Assembly (NCBI GenBank): GCA_032433765.1
Contig: JAVIAB010000041.1
Coordinates: forward strand, 80,872,428 to 80,936,427
Direction of reading: 5' to 3'
Origin: Megaustenia siamemsis
Taxonomy: Eukaryota; Mollusca; Gastropoda; Stylommatophora; Ariophantidae
Length of the DNA stretch: 64,000 nucleotides
The stretch's first letter is position 1, and every line of letters begins with the position of its first letter. Positions 23,445 to 35,906 of the stretch are shown one piece after another. The notes under the pieces were generated by a model that searched no databases, was not told where the DNA came from, and was given only the letters and a program-made list of their open reading frames with translations. A program made the position numbers and the translations under genes.

Positions 23445-23850
23445 TGTAGATAGGAGTAATACAACAGCTTGTAGATAGGAGTAATACAACAGCTTGTAGA
23501 TAGGAGTAATACAACAGCTTGTAGACAGGAGTAATACAACAGCTTGTAGATAGGAGTAATACAACAGCTTGTAGATAGGAGTAATACAACAGCTTGTAGA
23601 TAGGAGTAATACAACAGCTTGTAGATAGGAGTAATACAACAGCTTGTAGATAGGAGTAATACAACAGCTTGTAGATTGAAGTAATACAACAGCTTGTAGA
23701 TAGGAGTAATACAACAGCTTGTAGATAAGAGTAATACAACAGCTTATAGATAGGAGTAATACAACAGCTTGTAAATATGAGTAATACAACAGCTTATAGA
23801 TAAGAGTAATACAACAGCATGTAGATATGAGTAATACAACAGTATGTAGA
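23445..23850 (+). repeat. 25-bp minisatellite, subtype 1
   Basis: About 16 units of 25 bp: GTAGATAGGAGTAATACAAC plus AGCTT. It starts inside the last 30-bp unit and grades through intermediate units at 23820-23860 into the next array. Confidence 0.95.
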
Positions 23851-25980
23851 TCAAAGTACAACTATAGCATGTAGGTCAAAGTACAACTATATCATGTAGA
23901 TCAAAGTACAACTGCTGCATATAGATCAAAGTACAAATGTAGCATGTAGATCAAAGTACAACTGCTGCATGTAGATCAAAGTACAACTATAACATGTAGA
24001 TCAAAGTACAACTGCTGCATGTAGTTCATTTACAACTATAGCATGTAGATCAAAGTACAACTGCTGCATGTAGATCAAAGTACAACTGCTGCATGTAAAT
24101 CAAAGTACAACTGCTGCATGTAGATCAAATACAACTATAGCATGTAGATCAAAGTACAATTATAGCATGTAGATGAAAGTACAACTGCTGCATGTAAATC
24201 AAAGTACAACTGCTGCATGTAGATCAATGTACAACTGCTGCATGTAGATCAAATACAACTATATCATTTAGATCAAAGTACAACTATAGCGTGTAGATCA
24301 AAGTACAACTATAGCATGTAGATCAAAGTTCAACTATAACATGTAGATCAAAGTACAAATATAGCATGTAGATCAAAGTACTCCTGCTGCATGTAGATCA
24401 AAGTACAACTGCTGCATGTAGATCAAAGTACAACTGCTGCATGTAGATCAAAATACAACTATAGCATGTAGATCAAAGTACAACTATAGCATGTAGATCA
24501 AAGTACAACTATAGCATGTAGATCAAAGTACAACTGCTGCATGTAGATCAAAGTACAACTATAGCATGTAGATAAAAGTACTTCTGCTGCATATAGATCA
24601 AAGTACAACTGCTGCATGTAGATCAAAGTACAACTATAGCATGTAGATCAAAGTACAACTATAGCATGTAGATCAAAGTACAACTGCTGCATGTAGATCA
24701 AAGTACAACTGCTGCATGTAGATCAAAGTACAACTGCTGCATGTAGATCAAAGTACAACTGCTGCATGTAGATCAATGTACAACTGCTGCATGTAGATCA
24801 AATACAACTATATCATTTAGATCAAAGTACAACTATAGCGTGTAGATCAAAGTACAACTATAGCATGTAGATCAAAGTACAACTGCTGCGTGTAAATCAA
24901 AGTACAACTATAGCATGTAGATCAAAGTACAACTGCTGCATGTAGATCAAAGTACAACTGCTGCATGTAGATCAAAGTACAACTATAGCATGTAGATCAA
25001 AGTACAACTATAACATGTAGATCAAAGTACAAATATAGCATGTAGATCAAAGTACTCTTGCTGCATATAGATCAAAGTACAACTGCTGCAGGTAGATCAA
25101 AGTACAACTATAGCATGTAGATCAAAGTACAACTATAGCATGTAGATTGAAGTACAACTATAGCATGTAGATCAAAGTACAACTATAGCATGTAGATAAA
25201 AGTACTTCTGCTGCATATAGATCAAAGTACAACTGCTGCATGTAGATCAAAGTACAACTATAGCATGTAGATCAAAGTACAACTATAGCATGTAGATCAA
25301 AGTACAACTGCTGCATGTAGATCAAAGTACAACTGCTGCATGTAGATCAAAGTACAACTGCTGCATGTAGATCAATGTACAACTGCTGCATGTAGATCAA
25401 ATACAACTATATCATTTAGATCAAAGTACAACTATAGCGTGTAGATCAAAGTACAACTATAGCATGTAGATCAAAGTACAACTGCTGCGTGTAAATCAAA
25501 GTACAACTATAGCATGTAGATCAAAGTACAACTGCTGCATGTAGATCAAAGTACAACTGCTGCATGTAGATCAAAGTACAACTATAGCATGTAGATCAAA
25601 GTACAACTATAACATGTAGATCAAAGTACAAATATAGCATGTAGATCAAAGTACTCTTGCTGCATATAGATCAAAGTACAACTGCTGCAGGTAGATCAAA
25701 GTACAACTATAGCATGTAGATCAAAGTACAACTATAGCATGTAGATTGAAGTACAACTATAGCATGTAGATCAAAGTACAACTATAGCATGTAGATTGAA
25801 GTACAACTATAGCATGTAGATCAAAGTACAACTATAGCATGTAGATTGAAGTACAACTATAGCATGTAGATCAAAGTACAACTGCTGCATGTAGATCAAA
25901 GTACAACTGCTGCATGTAGATCAAAGTACAACTGCTGCATGTAGGTCAAAGTACAACTATAGCATGTAGATTGAAGTACT
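23851..25980 (+). repeat. 25-bp minisatellite, subtype 2, with higher-order structure
   Basis: About 85 units of 25 bp: GTAGATCAAAGTACAACTAT plus AGCAT, alternating with the CTGCTGCAT variant. A marker unit with a 1-bp deletion (GTAGATCAAATACAACTATA then TCATTTAG) recurs with nearly identical neighbours at 24780-24840 and 25380-25440, 599 bp apart, and another marker (GATAAAAGTACTTCTGC) at 24571 and 25195, 624 bp apart. This shows a duplicated block of about 24 units. Confidence 0.96.
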
Positions 25981-26390
25981 TGTTCATTTTAAAAAAATGT
26001 AAACATTTTCACAAGTTTTTATGACCTGCATTGCAGTTCCTCAAATAGATCTTTTAGTGCTTGCTTCGTTTGTGACTGAATGTCTTCAACTTGTTTCTGG
26101 CACATTTAAGATTGTTACGCTGATTGTGAATTTTCTTCTAAATATTCACTCGTTTGATTTTGATCCTTCCAGTGCCGTTAGATATTGCATAGGACTTGTA
26201 GTGTTTGTAATCACACACCTCTATTCTGGACAAGATGTTTGATCTTATCTAATGAGTTTGTGCCTGCCAACTTTGCTTCTCTTTTAAGTGTTCTTTCCCA
26301 TGTCTCTCTTTGCACTGCACACTCTGTTTTAAGTGTTTTTAAGTTTTTTTTTCTTGCATAGTATTTTTGATTTCACAAACACAAAACTTA
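25981..26390. other. Intronic unique sequence
   Basis: AT-rich, with no recognised gene. It was read in all frames for a PR/SET domain and none was seen. A splice-acceptor-like site (tgcattgcag) at about 26036 is not followed by a convincing frame. Confidence 0.35.
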
Positions 26391-26890
26391 GACTATTCAA
26401 ATCAAACGTACTATTTACCCTTACATATGCATGTGAGAGCTGGAAAACAAGAGACACAGAAACAAATTTAAACACATTTGAAAATAAATGTCTATGAAAA
26501 ATACTTGGTATAGCGTGAATGAATTCAAAACAAACGAGGAAATTAGAGAAATCGCCAATAAGCCACTAATATCTTCAGTAATAAAGAAAAGACGATGGAC
26601 ATAAGTTTGACATGTGAATAACCTAATAACAAAGCAAGTCCTTAAGTGGGAAACAACAGGTAAGAGGTAAAGAGGAAGACCCTGAGAAACACTGAGAAGA
26701 GATTGATCTGAGAGGCAAGAGCAGCAGGAATTGGCTCCCTCAATGAGATAGAGCTGCTTGCACAGAACAGAAACAAATGGCGAGATTTGATGTTTTTTGC
26801 AAGGATTGAAACTGTTAGAAAGAAAATTTAGAAATAGAGAAAGAGTATCTGGGTCTATGCCCTGTGGTCCAGCCGCGACTCGAAAGGTGA
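26391..26890 (+). pseudogene. LINE reverse transcriptase C-terminal remnant
   Basis: The plus strand, read with several frameshifts and stops, gives TYACESWKTRDTETNL, NTFENKCL, KILGIA, then KKRRWT, TKQVLKWETTGKR, a GRP-like segment, and IELLAQNRNKWRD. It ends in sequence like the CGACTCGAAAGG tails of related LINEs. This matches the post-catalytic region of LINE RTs that end with an R-K-R-G-R-P motif and a final W-R. It is a different family from the copies at 3420-4660 and 1690-2966. Confidence 0.78.
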
Positions 26891-27049
26891 ATAGATAGGA
26901 AGATAGATGACCTTCATAGTTTGATATGTTTTTGTAAGAAAATTGTTGTCGCAGAGTCACACATGTGTGTAGTAGCTTGTCTTCCATTGTAACATTTGTG
27001 GTGGGGAAAACACATTTCCTTTTTGTTTTATGTCACGGAAATAATTGGT

Positions 27050-27215
27050 TGCTTGCTTGTGTTCTCCTGATGAGCAAATGAATGCACCTCTTCATCATCT
27101 GCCCTTTAAGAAATGTTCAGTAGGCGTGTCAACATTGTGTTGTAGTTTGCAGCATAACTGTAATATTTGGTCCTTTCTGCCCAACACATCCAACTTCATC
27201 TGAAACAATTGCTTG
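27050..27215 (-). mobile_element. Dispersed repeat family, diverged 3'-end copy
   Basis: The reverse complement resembles 14900-15090: CCAACACATCC, TTGTAGTTTGCAG and GCCCTTTAAG on the plus strand correspond to the same order in the 6020-6300 copy. Only the 3' part is present. Confidence 0.6.
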
Positions 27216-27279
27216 ATTTTATTCATTTTTGTACACTTTGACATATTTGTTGTGTTACTGACTTTTCAAAATGGATGTT

Positions 27280-27530
27280 ATTTATTGGTTAAGTGACACG
27301 ACTGGCATTAATTATCAGTTTAATTGATGTGCTGGAAGCATGACATTGATATTTGTTTGGAATATTCTGATTTAGTCAAGTGACATGACTGGCAATAATT
27401 ATCAGTTTAATTGATGTGCTGGAAGCATGACATTGATATTTGTTTGGAATATTCTGATTTAGTCAAGTGACATGACTGGCAATAATTATCAGTCTAATTG
27501 ATTGCTGGCAGCATGACATGAATAAAAATG
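27280..27530 (+). repeat. 87-bp tandem repeat, 2.7 copies
   Basis: ACTGGCA occurs at 27301, 27388 and 27475 with near-identical surroundings (TTAATTGATGTGCTGGAAGC). Confidence 0.93.
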
Positions 27531-27824
27531 GATAATTAATGAAAAAATGAGTAAACTACAAAAATGTTTAAAATAAGGTGGATGGGATGTCCAAGTGACT
27601 GGCCTGGTGTCATGTTCTTCTGACAGCCGTAGCTGACTCACCTTTGAGAATCATCTGATCTCCCGCATGGGTTGCCCCATGGGTAATCAATTACACCTCT
27701 CTTCCCTATTTTCTCCTCTTTTCTCCTTTCATTCCCTTCTCTCTTCCAATCCCCCCCCCTCCATTATTCCCTCCCCTTCTCCTACTTTAACCTCTTACAC
27801 CCTGGTGTGATTTACTCAGGGTCT

Positions 27825-28078
27825 TCTTCTTTCTTTGGCCCCTGTCACGCCAAGTGGCTTATAGGGAATATGGTGTTAGTGACCATAAATTTTACAGACC
27901 GTGAGCACATGATTTTTGGGGTAATTGTTGGTATTACGCCCGTGCCACTTTACTTTCCCAGAAAAAAATCCGGTACCTTTTTAAGGCTGGGTGAACCTGG
28001 AAGCTGTCGGTTGGGATCGAACCCTACCTCTTGTCCTTTGTAGTCCAGTTCACTAACCACTGAGCTATCGCGGCTCCC
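27825..28078 (-). mobile_element. tRNA-derived SINE with 13-bp target duplication
   Basis: Second well-preserved copy of the SINE at 6648-6902. The minus strand has TAGCTCAGTGG (A box) and GGTTCGATCCC (B box), then the shared body and a 3' end rich in AAAGAAAGAAGA. Flanking direct repeats TTACTCAGGGTCT at 27812-27824 and 28079-28091 define the insertion. Confidence 0.93.
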
Positions 28079-28404
28079 TTACTCAGGGTCTACACCCTAC
28101 ATATTTGTAGGTACATTTGCACCCATCTACAGTAGTCATTATCCCTCCTTACCAGCTTATATTTATCATCCTCATCAACATGTATTCAGCCATATTCCTC
28201 TCATTCACTGTATATCCTAATATGACGTTACTCTCTTGTTTTCCTTGATTCCATGTCCACATAGCTGCTATTATACTATTTCTTTCAGTGACACTACCAT
28301 CTCACTTCGTTGATCGCACCCCCTATTTACACCTAGTCTTCCATAATTCACTATTTATCCCCTGGTTCCCTGAGGCACATCTGACTTTGTTTGCTCATGT
28401 TTTC
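28079..28404. other. Intronic unique sequence
   Basis: C/T-rich sequence between the SINE duplication and the large 61-bp array. I see no gene or element in it. Confidence 0.4.
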
Positions 28405-31400
28405 ACACCCTAGTATATATTTCTGTATCTTAGCTAATACCTGTCTAATTCTTGACCACCTTTTTATGCCCTAGTATATATTTCTGTATCTTAGCTGATA
28501 CCTGTCTAATTCTTGACCACCTTTTTATGCCCTAGTATATATTTCTGTATCTTAGCTAATACCTGTCTAATTCTTGACCACCTTTTTATGCCCTAGTATA
28601 TATTTCTGTATCTTAGCTAATACCTGTCTAATTCTTGACCACCTTTTTATGCCCTAGTATATATTTCTGTATCTTAGCTAATACCTGTCTAATTCTTGAC
28701 CACCTTTTTATGCCCTAGTATATATTTCTGTATCTTAGCTAATACCTGTCTAATTCTTGACCACCTTTCACACCCTAGTATATATTTCTGTATCTTAGCT
28801 AATACCTGTCTAATTCTTGACCACCTTTTTATGCCCTAGTATATATTTCTGTATCTTAGCTAATACCTGTCTAATTCTTGACCACCTTTTTATGCCCTAG
28901 TATATATTTCTGTATCTTAGCTAATACCTGTCTAATTCTTGACCACCTTTTTATGCCCTAGTATATATTTCTGTATCTTAGCTAATACCTGTCTAACTCT
29001 TGACCACCTTTCACACCCTAGTATATATTTCTGTATCTTAGCTAATACCTGTCTAATTCTTGACCACCTTTTTATGCCCTAGTATATATTTCTGTATCTT
29101 AGCTAATACCTGTCTAATTCTTGACCACCTTTTTATGCCCTAGTATATATTTCTGTATCTTAGCTAATACCTGTCTAATTCTTGACCACCTTTTTATGCC
29201 CTAGTATATATTTCTGTATCTTAGCTAATACCTGTCTAATTCTTGACCACCTTTTTATGCCCTAGTATATATTTCTGTATCTTAGCTAATACCTGTCTAA
29301 TTCTTGACCACCTTTCACACCCTAGTATATATTTCTGTATCTTAGCTAATACCTGTCTAATTCTTGACCACCTTTTTATGCCCTAGTATATATTTCTGTA
29401 TCTTAGCTAATACCTGTCTAATTCTTGACCACCTTTTTATGCCCTAGTATATATTTCTGTATTTTAGCTAATACCTGTCTAATTCTTGACCACCTTTTTA
29501 AGCCCTAGTATATATTTCTGTATCTTAGCTAATACCTGTCTAATTCTTGACCACCTTTCACACCCTAGTATATATTTCTGTATCTTAGCTAATACCTGTC
29601 TAATTCTTGACCACCTTTTTATGCCCTAGTATATATTTCTGTATCTTAGCCGATACCTGTCTAATTCTTGACCACCTTTTTATGCCCTAGTATATATTTC
29701 TGTATCTTAGCTGATACCTGTCTAATTCTTGACCACCTTTCACACCCTAGTATATATTTCTGTATCTTAGCTGATACCTGTCTAATTCTTGACTGCCTTT
29801 CACACCCTAGTATATATTTCTGTATCTTAGCTGATACCTGTCTAATTCTTGACCACCTTTTTATGCCCTAGTATATATTTCTGTATCTTAGCTAATACCT
29901 GTCTAATTCTTGACCACCTTTTTATGCCCTAGTATATATTTCTGTATCTTAGCTAATACCTGTCTAATTCTTGACCACCTTTTTATGCCCTAGTATATAT
30001 TTCTGTATCTTAGCTGATACCTGTCTAATTCTTGACCACCTTTTTATACCCTAGTATATATTTCTGTATCTTAGCTGATACCTGTCTAATTCTTGACCAC
30101 CTTTTTATGCCCTAGTATATATTTCTGTATCTTAGCTAATACCTGTCTAATTCTTGACCACCTTTTTATGCCCTAGTATATATTTCTGTATCTTAGCTGA
30201 TACCTGTCTAATTCTTGACCACCTTTTTATGCCCTAGTATATATTTCTGTATCTTAGCTAATACCTGTCTAATTCTTGACCACCTTTTTATGCCCTAGTA
30301 TATATTTCTGTATCTTAGCTGATACCTGTCTAATTCTTGACCACCTTTTTATGCCCTAGTATATATTTCTGTATCTTAGCTGATACCTGTCTAATTCTTG
30401 ACCACCTTTTTATGCCCTAGTATATATTTCTGTATCTTAGCTGATACCTGTCTAATTCTTGACCACCTTTTTATGCCCTAGTATATATTTCTGTATCTTA
30501 GCTGATACCTGTCTAATTCTTGACCACCTTTTTATGCCCTAGTATATATTTCTGTATCTTAGCTGATACCTGTCTAATTCTTGACCACCTTTTTATGCCC
30601 TAGTATATATTTCTGTATCTTAGCTGATACCTGTCTAATTCTTGACTGCCTTTCACACCCTAGTATATATTTCTGTATCTTAGCTAATACCTGTCTAATT
30701 CTTGACCACCTTTTTATGCCCTAGTATATATTTCTGTATCTTAGCCGATACCTGTCTAATTCTTGACTGCCTTTCACACCCTAGTATATATTTCTGTATC
30801 TTAGCTGATACCTGTCTAATTCTTGACCACCTTTTTATGCCCTAGTATATATTTCTGTATCTTAGCTGATACCTGTCTAATTCTTGACCACCTTTTTATG
30901 TCCTAGTATATATTTCTGTATCTTAGCTAATACCTGTCTAATTCTTGACCACCTTTTTATGCCCTAGTATATATTTCTGTATCTTAGCTGATACCTGTCT
31001 AATTCTTGACTGCCTTTCACACCCTAGTATATATTTCTGTATCTTAGCTGATACCTGTCTAATTCTTGACCACCTTTTTATGCCCTAGTATATATTTCTG
31101 TATCTTAGCTGATACCTGTCTAATTCTTGACCACCTTTTTATGCCCTAGTATATATTTCTGTATCTTAGCTAATACCTGTCTAATTCTTGACCACCTTTT
31201 TATGCCCTAGTATATATTTCTGTATCTTAGCTGATACCTGTCTAATTCTTGACCACCTTTTTATGCCCTAGTATATATTTCTGTATCTTAGCTGATACCT
31301 GTCTAATTCTTGACCACCTTTTTATGCCCTAGTATATATTTCTGTATCTTAGCTGATACCTGTCTAATTCTTGACCACCTTTTTATGCCCTAGTATATAT

Positions 31401-34400
31401 TTCTGTATCTTAGCTAATACCTGTCTAATTCTTGACCACCTTTTTATGCCCTAGTATATATTTCTGTATCTTAGCTGATACCTGTCTAATTCTTGACCAC
31501 CTTTTTATGCCCTAGTATATATTTCTGTATCTTAGCTGATACCTGTCTAATTCTTGACCACCTTTTTATGCCCTAGTATATATTTCTGTATCTTAGCTGA
31601 TACCTGTCTAATTCTTGACCACCTTTTTATGCCCTAGTATATATTTCTGTATCTTAGCTGATACCTGTCTAATTCTTGACCACCTTTTTATGCCCTAGTA
31701 TATATTTCTGTATCTTAGCTGATACCTGTCTAATTCTTGACCACCTTTTTATGCCCTAGTATATATTTCTGTATCTTAGCTGATACCTGTCTAATTCTTG
31801 ACTGCCTTTCACACCCTAGTATATATTTCTGTATCTTAGCTAATACCTGTCTAATTCTTGACCACCTTTTTATGCCCTAGTATATATTTCTGTATCTTAG
31901 CTAATACCTGTCTAATTCTTGACCACCTTTTTATGCCCTAGTATATATTTCTGTATCTTAGCTGATACCTGTCTAATTCTTGACCACCTTTTTATACCCT
32001 AGTATATATTTCTGTATCTTAGCTGATACCTGTCTAATTCTTGACCACCTTTTTATGCCCTAGTATATATTTCTGTATCTTAGCTAATACCTGTCTAATT
32101 CTTGACCACCTTTTTATGCCCTAGTATATATTTCTGTATCTTAGCTGATACCTGTCTAATTCTTGACCACCTTTTTATGCCCTAGTATATATTTCTGTAT
32201 CTTAGCTAATACCTGTCTAATTCTTGACCACCTTTTTATGCCCTAGTATATATTTCTGTATCTTAGCTGATACCTGTCTAATTCTTGACCACCTTTTTAT
32301 GCCCTAGTATATATTTCTGTATCTTAGCTGATACCTGTCTAATTCTTGACCACCTTTTTATGCCCTAGTATATATTTCTGTATCTTAGCTGATACCTGTC
32401 TAATTCTTGACCACCTTTTTATGCCCTAGTATATATTTCTGTATCTTAGCTGATACCTGTCTAATTCTTGACCACCTTTTTATGCCCTAGTATATATTTC
32501 TGTATCTTAGCTGATACCTGTCTAATTCTTGACCACCTTTTTATGCCCTAGTATATATTTCTGTATCTTAGCTGATACCTGTCTAATTCTTGACCACCTT
32601 TTTATGCCCTAGTATATATTTCTGTATCTTAGCTGATACCTGTCTAATTCTTGACTGCCTTTCACACCCTAGTATATATTTCTGTATCTTAGCTAATACC
32701 TGTCTAATTCTTGACCACCTTTTTATGCCCTAGTATATATTTCTGTATCTTAGCCGATACCTGTCTAATTCTTGACTGCCTTTCACACCCTAGTATGTAT
32801 TTCTGTATCTTAGCTGATACCTGTCTAATTCTTGACCACCTTTTTATGCCCTAGTATATATTTCTGTATCTTAGCTGATACCTGTCTAATTCTTGACCAC
32901 CTTTTTATGCCCTAGTATATATTTCTGTATCTTAGCTAATACCTGTCTAATTCTTGACCACCTTTTTATGCCCTAGTATATATTTCTGTATCTTAGCTGA
33001 TACCTGTCTAATTCTTGACTGCCTTTCACACCCTAGTATATATTTCTGTATCTTAGCTGATACCTGTCTAATTCTTGACCACCTTTTTATGCCCTAGTAT
33101 ATATTTCTGTATCTTAGCTGATACCTGTCTAATTCTTGACCACCTTTTTATGCCCTAGTATATATTTCTGTATCTTAGCTGATACCTGTCTAATTCTTGA
33201 CCACCTTTTTATGCCCTAGTATATATTTCTGTATCTTAGCTAATACCTGTCTAATTCTTGACCACCTTTTTATGCCCTAGTATATATTTCTGTATCTTAG
33301 CTGATACCTGTCTAATTCTTGACCACCTTTTTATGCCCTAGTATATATTTCTGTATCTTAGCTGATACCTGTCTAATTCTTGACCACCTTTTTATGCCCT
33401 AGTATATATTTCTGTATCTTAGCTGATACCTGTCTAATTCTTGACCACCTTTTTATGCCCTAGTATATATTTCTGTATCTTAGCTGATACCTGTCTAATT
33501 CTTGACCACCTTTTTATGCCCTAGTATATATTTCTGTATCTTAGCTGATACCTGTCTAATTCTTGACCACCTTTTTATGCCCTAGTATATATTTCTGTAT
33601 CTTAGCTGATACCTGTCTAATTCTTGACTGCCTTTCACACCCTAGTATATATTTCTGTATCTTAGCTAATACCTGTCTAATTCTTGACCACCTTTTTATG
33701 CCCTAGTATATATTTCTGTATCTTAGCTAATACCTGTCTAATTCTTGACCACCTTTTTATGCCCTAGTATATATTTCTGTATCTTAGCTGATACCTGTCT
33801 AATTCTTGACCACCTTTTTATGCCCTAGTATATATTTCTGTATCTTAGCTAATACCTGTCTAATTCTTGACCACCTTTTTATGCCCTAGTATATATTTCT
33901 GTATCTTAGCCGATACCTGTCTAATTCTTGACTGCCTTTCACACCCTAGTATATATTTCTGTATCTTAGCCGATACCTGTCTAATTCTTGACCACCTTTC
34001 ACACCCTAGTATATATTTCTGTATCTTAGCTGATACCTGTCTAATTCTTGACCACCTTTTTATACCCTAGTATATATTTCTGTATCTTAGCTAATACCTG
34101 TCTAATTCTTGACCACCTTTTTATGCCCTAGTATATATTTCTGTATCTTAGCTAATACCTGTCTAATTCTTGACCACCTTTTTATGCCCTAGTATATATT
34201 TCTGTATCTTAGCCGATACCTGTCTAATTCTTGACTGCCTTTCACACCCTAGTATATATTTCTGTATCTTAGCCGATACCTGTCTAATTCTTGACTGCCT
34301 TTCACACCCTAGTATATATTTCTGTATCTTAGCTGATACCTGTCTAATTCTTGACTGCCTTTCACACCCTAGTATATATTTCTGTATCTTAGCTGATACC

Positions 34401-34550
34401 TGTCTAATTCTTGACCACCTTTTTATGCCCTAGTATATATTTCTGTATCTTAGCTGATACCTGTCTAATTCTTGACCACCTTTTTATGCCCTAGTATATA
34501 TTTCTGTATCTTAGCTGATACCTGTCTAATTCTTGACCACCTTTCACACC
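28405..34550 (+). repeat. 6.1-kb 60/61-bp minisatellite with a 2-kb higher-order repeat
   Basis: About 100 units, each CCCTAGTATATATTTCTGTA, TCTTAGCTGATACCTGTCTA and ATTCTTGACCACC, ending in TTTTTATG (61 bp) or TTTCACAC (60 bp). Marker units (CTTGACTGCC with TTTCACAC) recur at 30644/32653, 30765/32774 and 31008/33017, always 2009 bp apart. A TTTTTATACC marker recurs at 30041/31989 (1948 bp, one unit less). The left third carries GCTAAT variants and the rest mainly GCTGAT. It lies in the intron before the zinc-finger exon. Confidence 0.98.
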
Positions 34551-35906
34551 CACTGTTATCACCCCCCAACTCCATCAGACCTCTCATCTCATCACGTGAC
34601 TGGCTTCTTTCCCCCCCCCCCCCCTCTCCAATGTTTGATCACATCCACATCAGACTTACAGTCATCCACACACAGGGAACTTCTGTCTGTGTCTGAATCA
34701 AATCTCATCTAAGTCTTGCATTATTTATTATTTAATTAATTAAACATTTTTTTGTTGTTTACCAATTTTTATTAGCAGTTTTTATTCTGTCACAATGTAG
34801 ACCATCTCCCTTTGTTTTATTACTTCATTTCTTATCCCAATTTTGTATTTCTCCTTGAACGAGTCCCACTTATCCTAGATGTAGTCGAGTTTATCATTAT
34901 TCTGTTGTTTATTTGTGTTGTTCCCGTTTTCTGAGGAAGGCCGCATGTAGGTCAAAACATTATATTTTTTTGTGTTTCTTTTTTGTAAAACTGTCACCTT
35001 GTCAGAGTGTACACCCCACCACTTGCACCATGTGATTTAGATCAATTTTAATTAATTTTCTTGGTGGCATTTCAAAGAAAAATAAATTAGCAAAATTTGG
35101 TCACGCCAGCTCGGTGTGTTAAACTCCTTGGTAGGGTATTTGTTAACCTTTAATTACAATACCTAACTGTGACACGCTTCGTTACATTCCTTAGTACAAA
35201 TTACTACCACTTAATTGTAACATTAGGAGCACTAAAAATAGTATTTTCTTTGAGCTTTTGACATACAGTTGTGTGTTTACCAATTAGACACATGGGGAAC
35301 TTAGATTTGCTGTCTTAGTTTGATTTATGACCAGAAAATAATCGGTAGGACTGGACGTGTTATTTGTCTATCCAGGCGGTTGCCATAGGTTCATCAGTAT
35401 GTTCGACTACCTCAAAGCGTTATTCACCGAGTTTCCAGAGTCACAAAGGGTTGTTTGATGTTGCTGATGGTTGAAGAAACTGCCCTGGTCACATGGGGGG
35501 GGGGGGGGGAGAGAACAGCCAATTTGTTGACGTTTGGCACATTTTGTTCACATTATAGGATCGTATCTCACGAAATGAAAAGAAAAAAAAATCCAACATC
35601 AATAGAAACAAATGAAACACTCTGGGGTCACAGGAAGTAGTAATTATGAAGTTACATGGAAAGGGGGGGGGGAGGGATGATGTTTGAACACAGTAAACTA
35701 TCAGATTTGGAAAAATCTGTGTTTTGATGTGGTAATTTTTACTACGGTTTCGTAATCTCTAGGGTTAAGGGGTTATCTCTAGGGCTAACTCTTTAATTTT
35801 AGAAAACCAAATGAAGGCATGAATGTCCTGCCAGATCCCCATTCTCTGTGCTGGCATGAACTGCTTGCCTGTATCTAATGCTGTGTGTTTGTGTTCAATC
35901 TTTCAG
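34551..35906. other. Intron sequence upstream of the zinc-finger exon
   Basis: Mostly unique, with a C-run at about 34610-34625 and G-runs at about 35496-35510 and 35665-35675. Bases 34931-34957 (CTGAGGAAGGCC...AAAAC) resemble the hammerhead-like motif of the elements at 4113 and 55480. Read in all frames for PR/SET motifs, none was found. The acceptor at the right end is tgtgttcaatctttcag. Confidence 0.45.

Noticed and set aside
26421..26987. 188-codon minus-strand frame
   Set aside because: It is antisense to a recognisable LINE remnant on the plus strand.
28405..34550. CRISPR-like regular repeats
   Set aside because: Units are contiguous without unique spacers, and the context is eukaryotic; the same holds for all other arrays here.
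21213..35906. PR/SET domain exon
   Set aside because: Non-array DNA was read in all frames for the usual PR/SET motifs; none was convincing. A profile search would be decisive.
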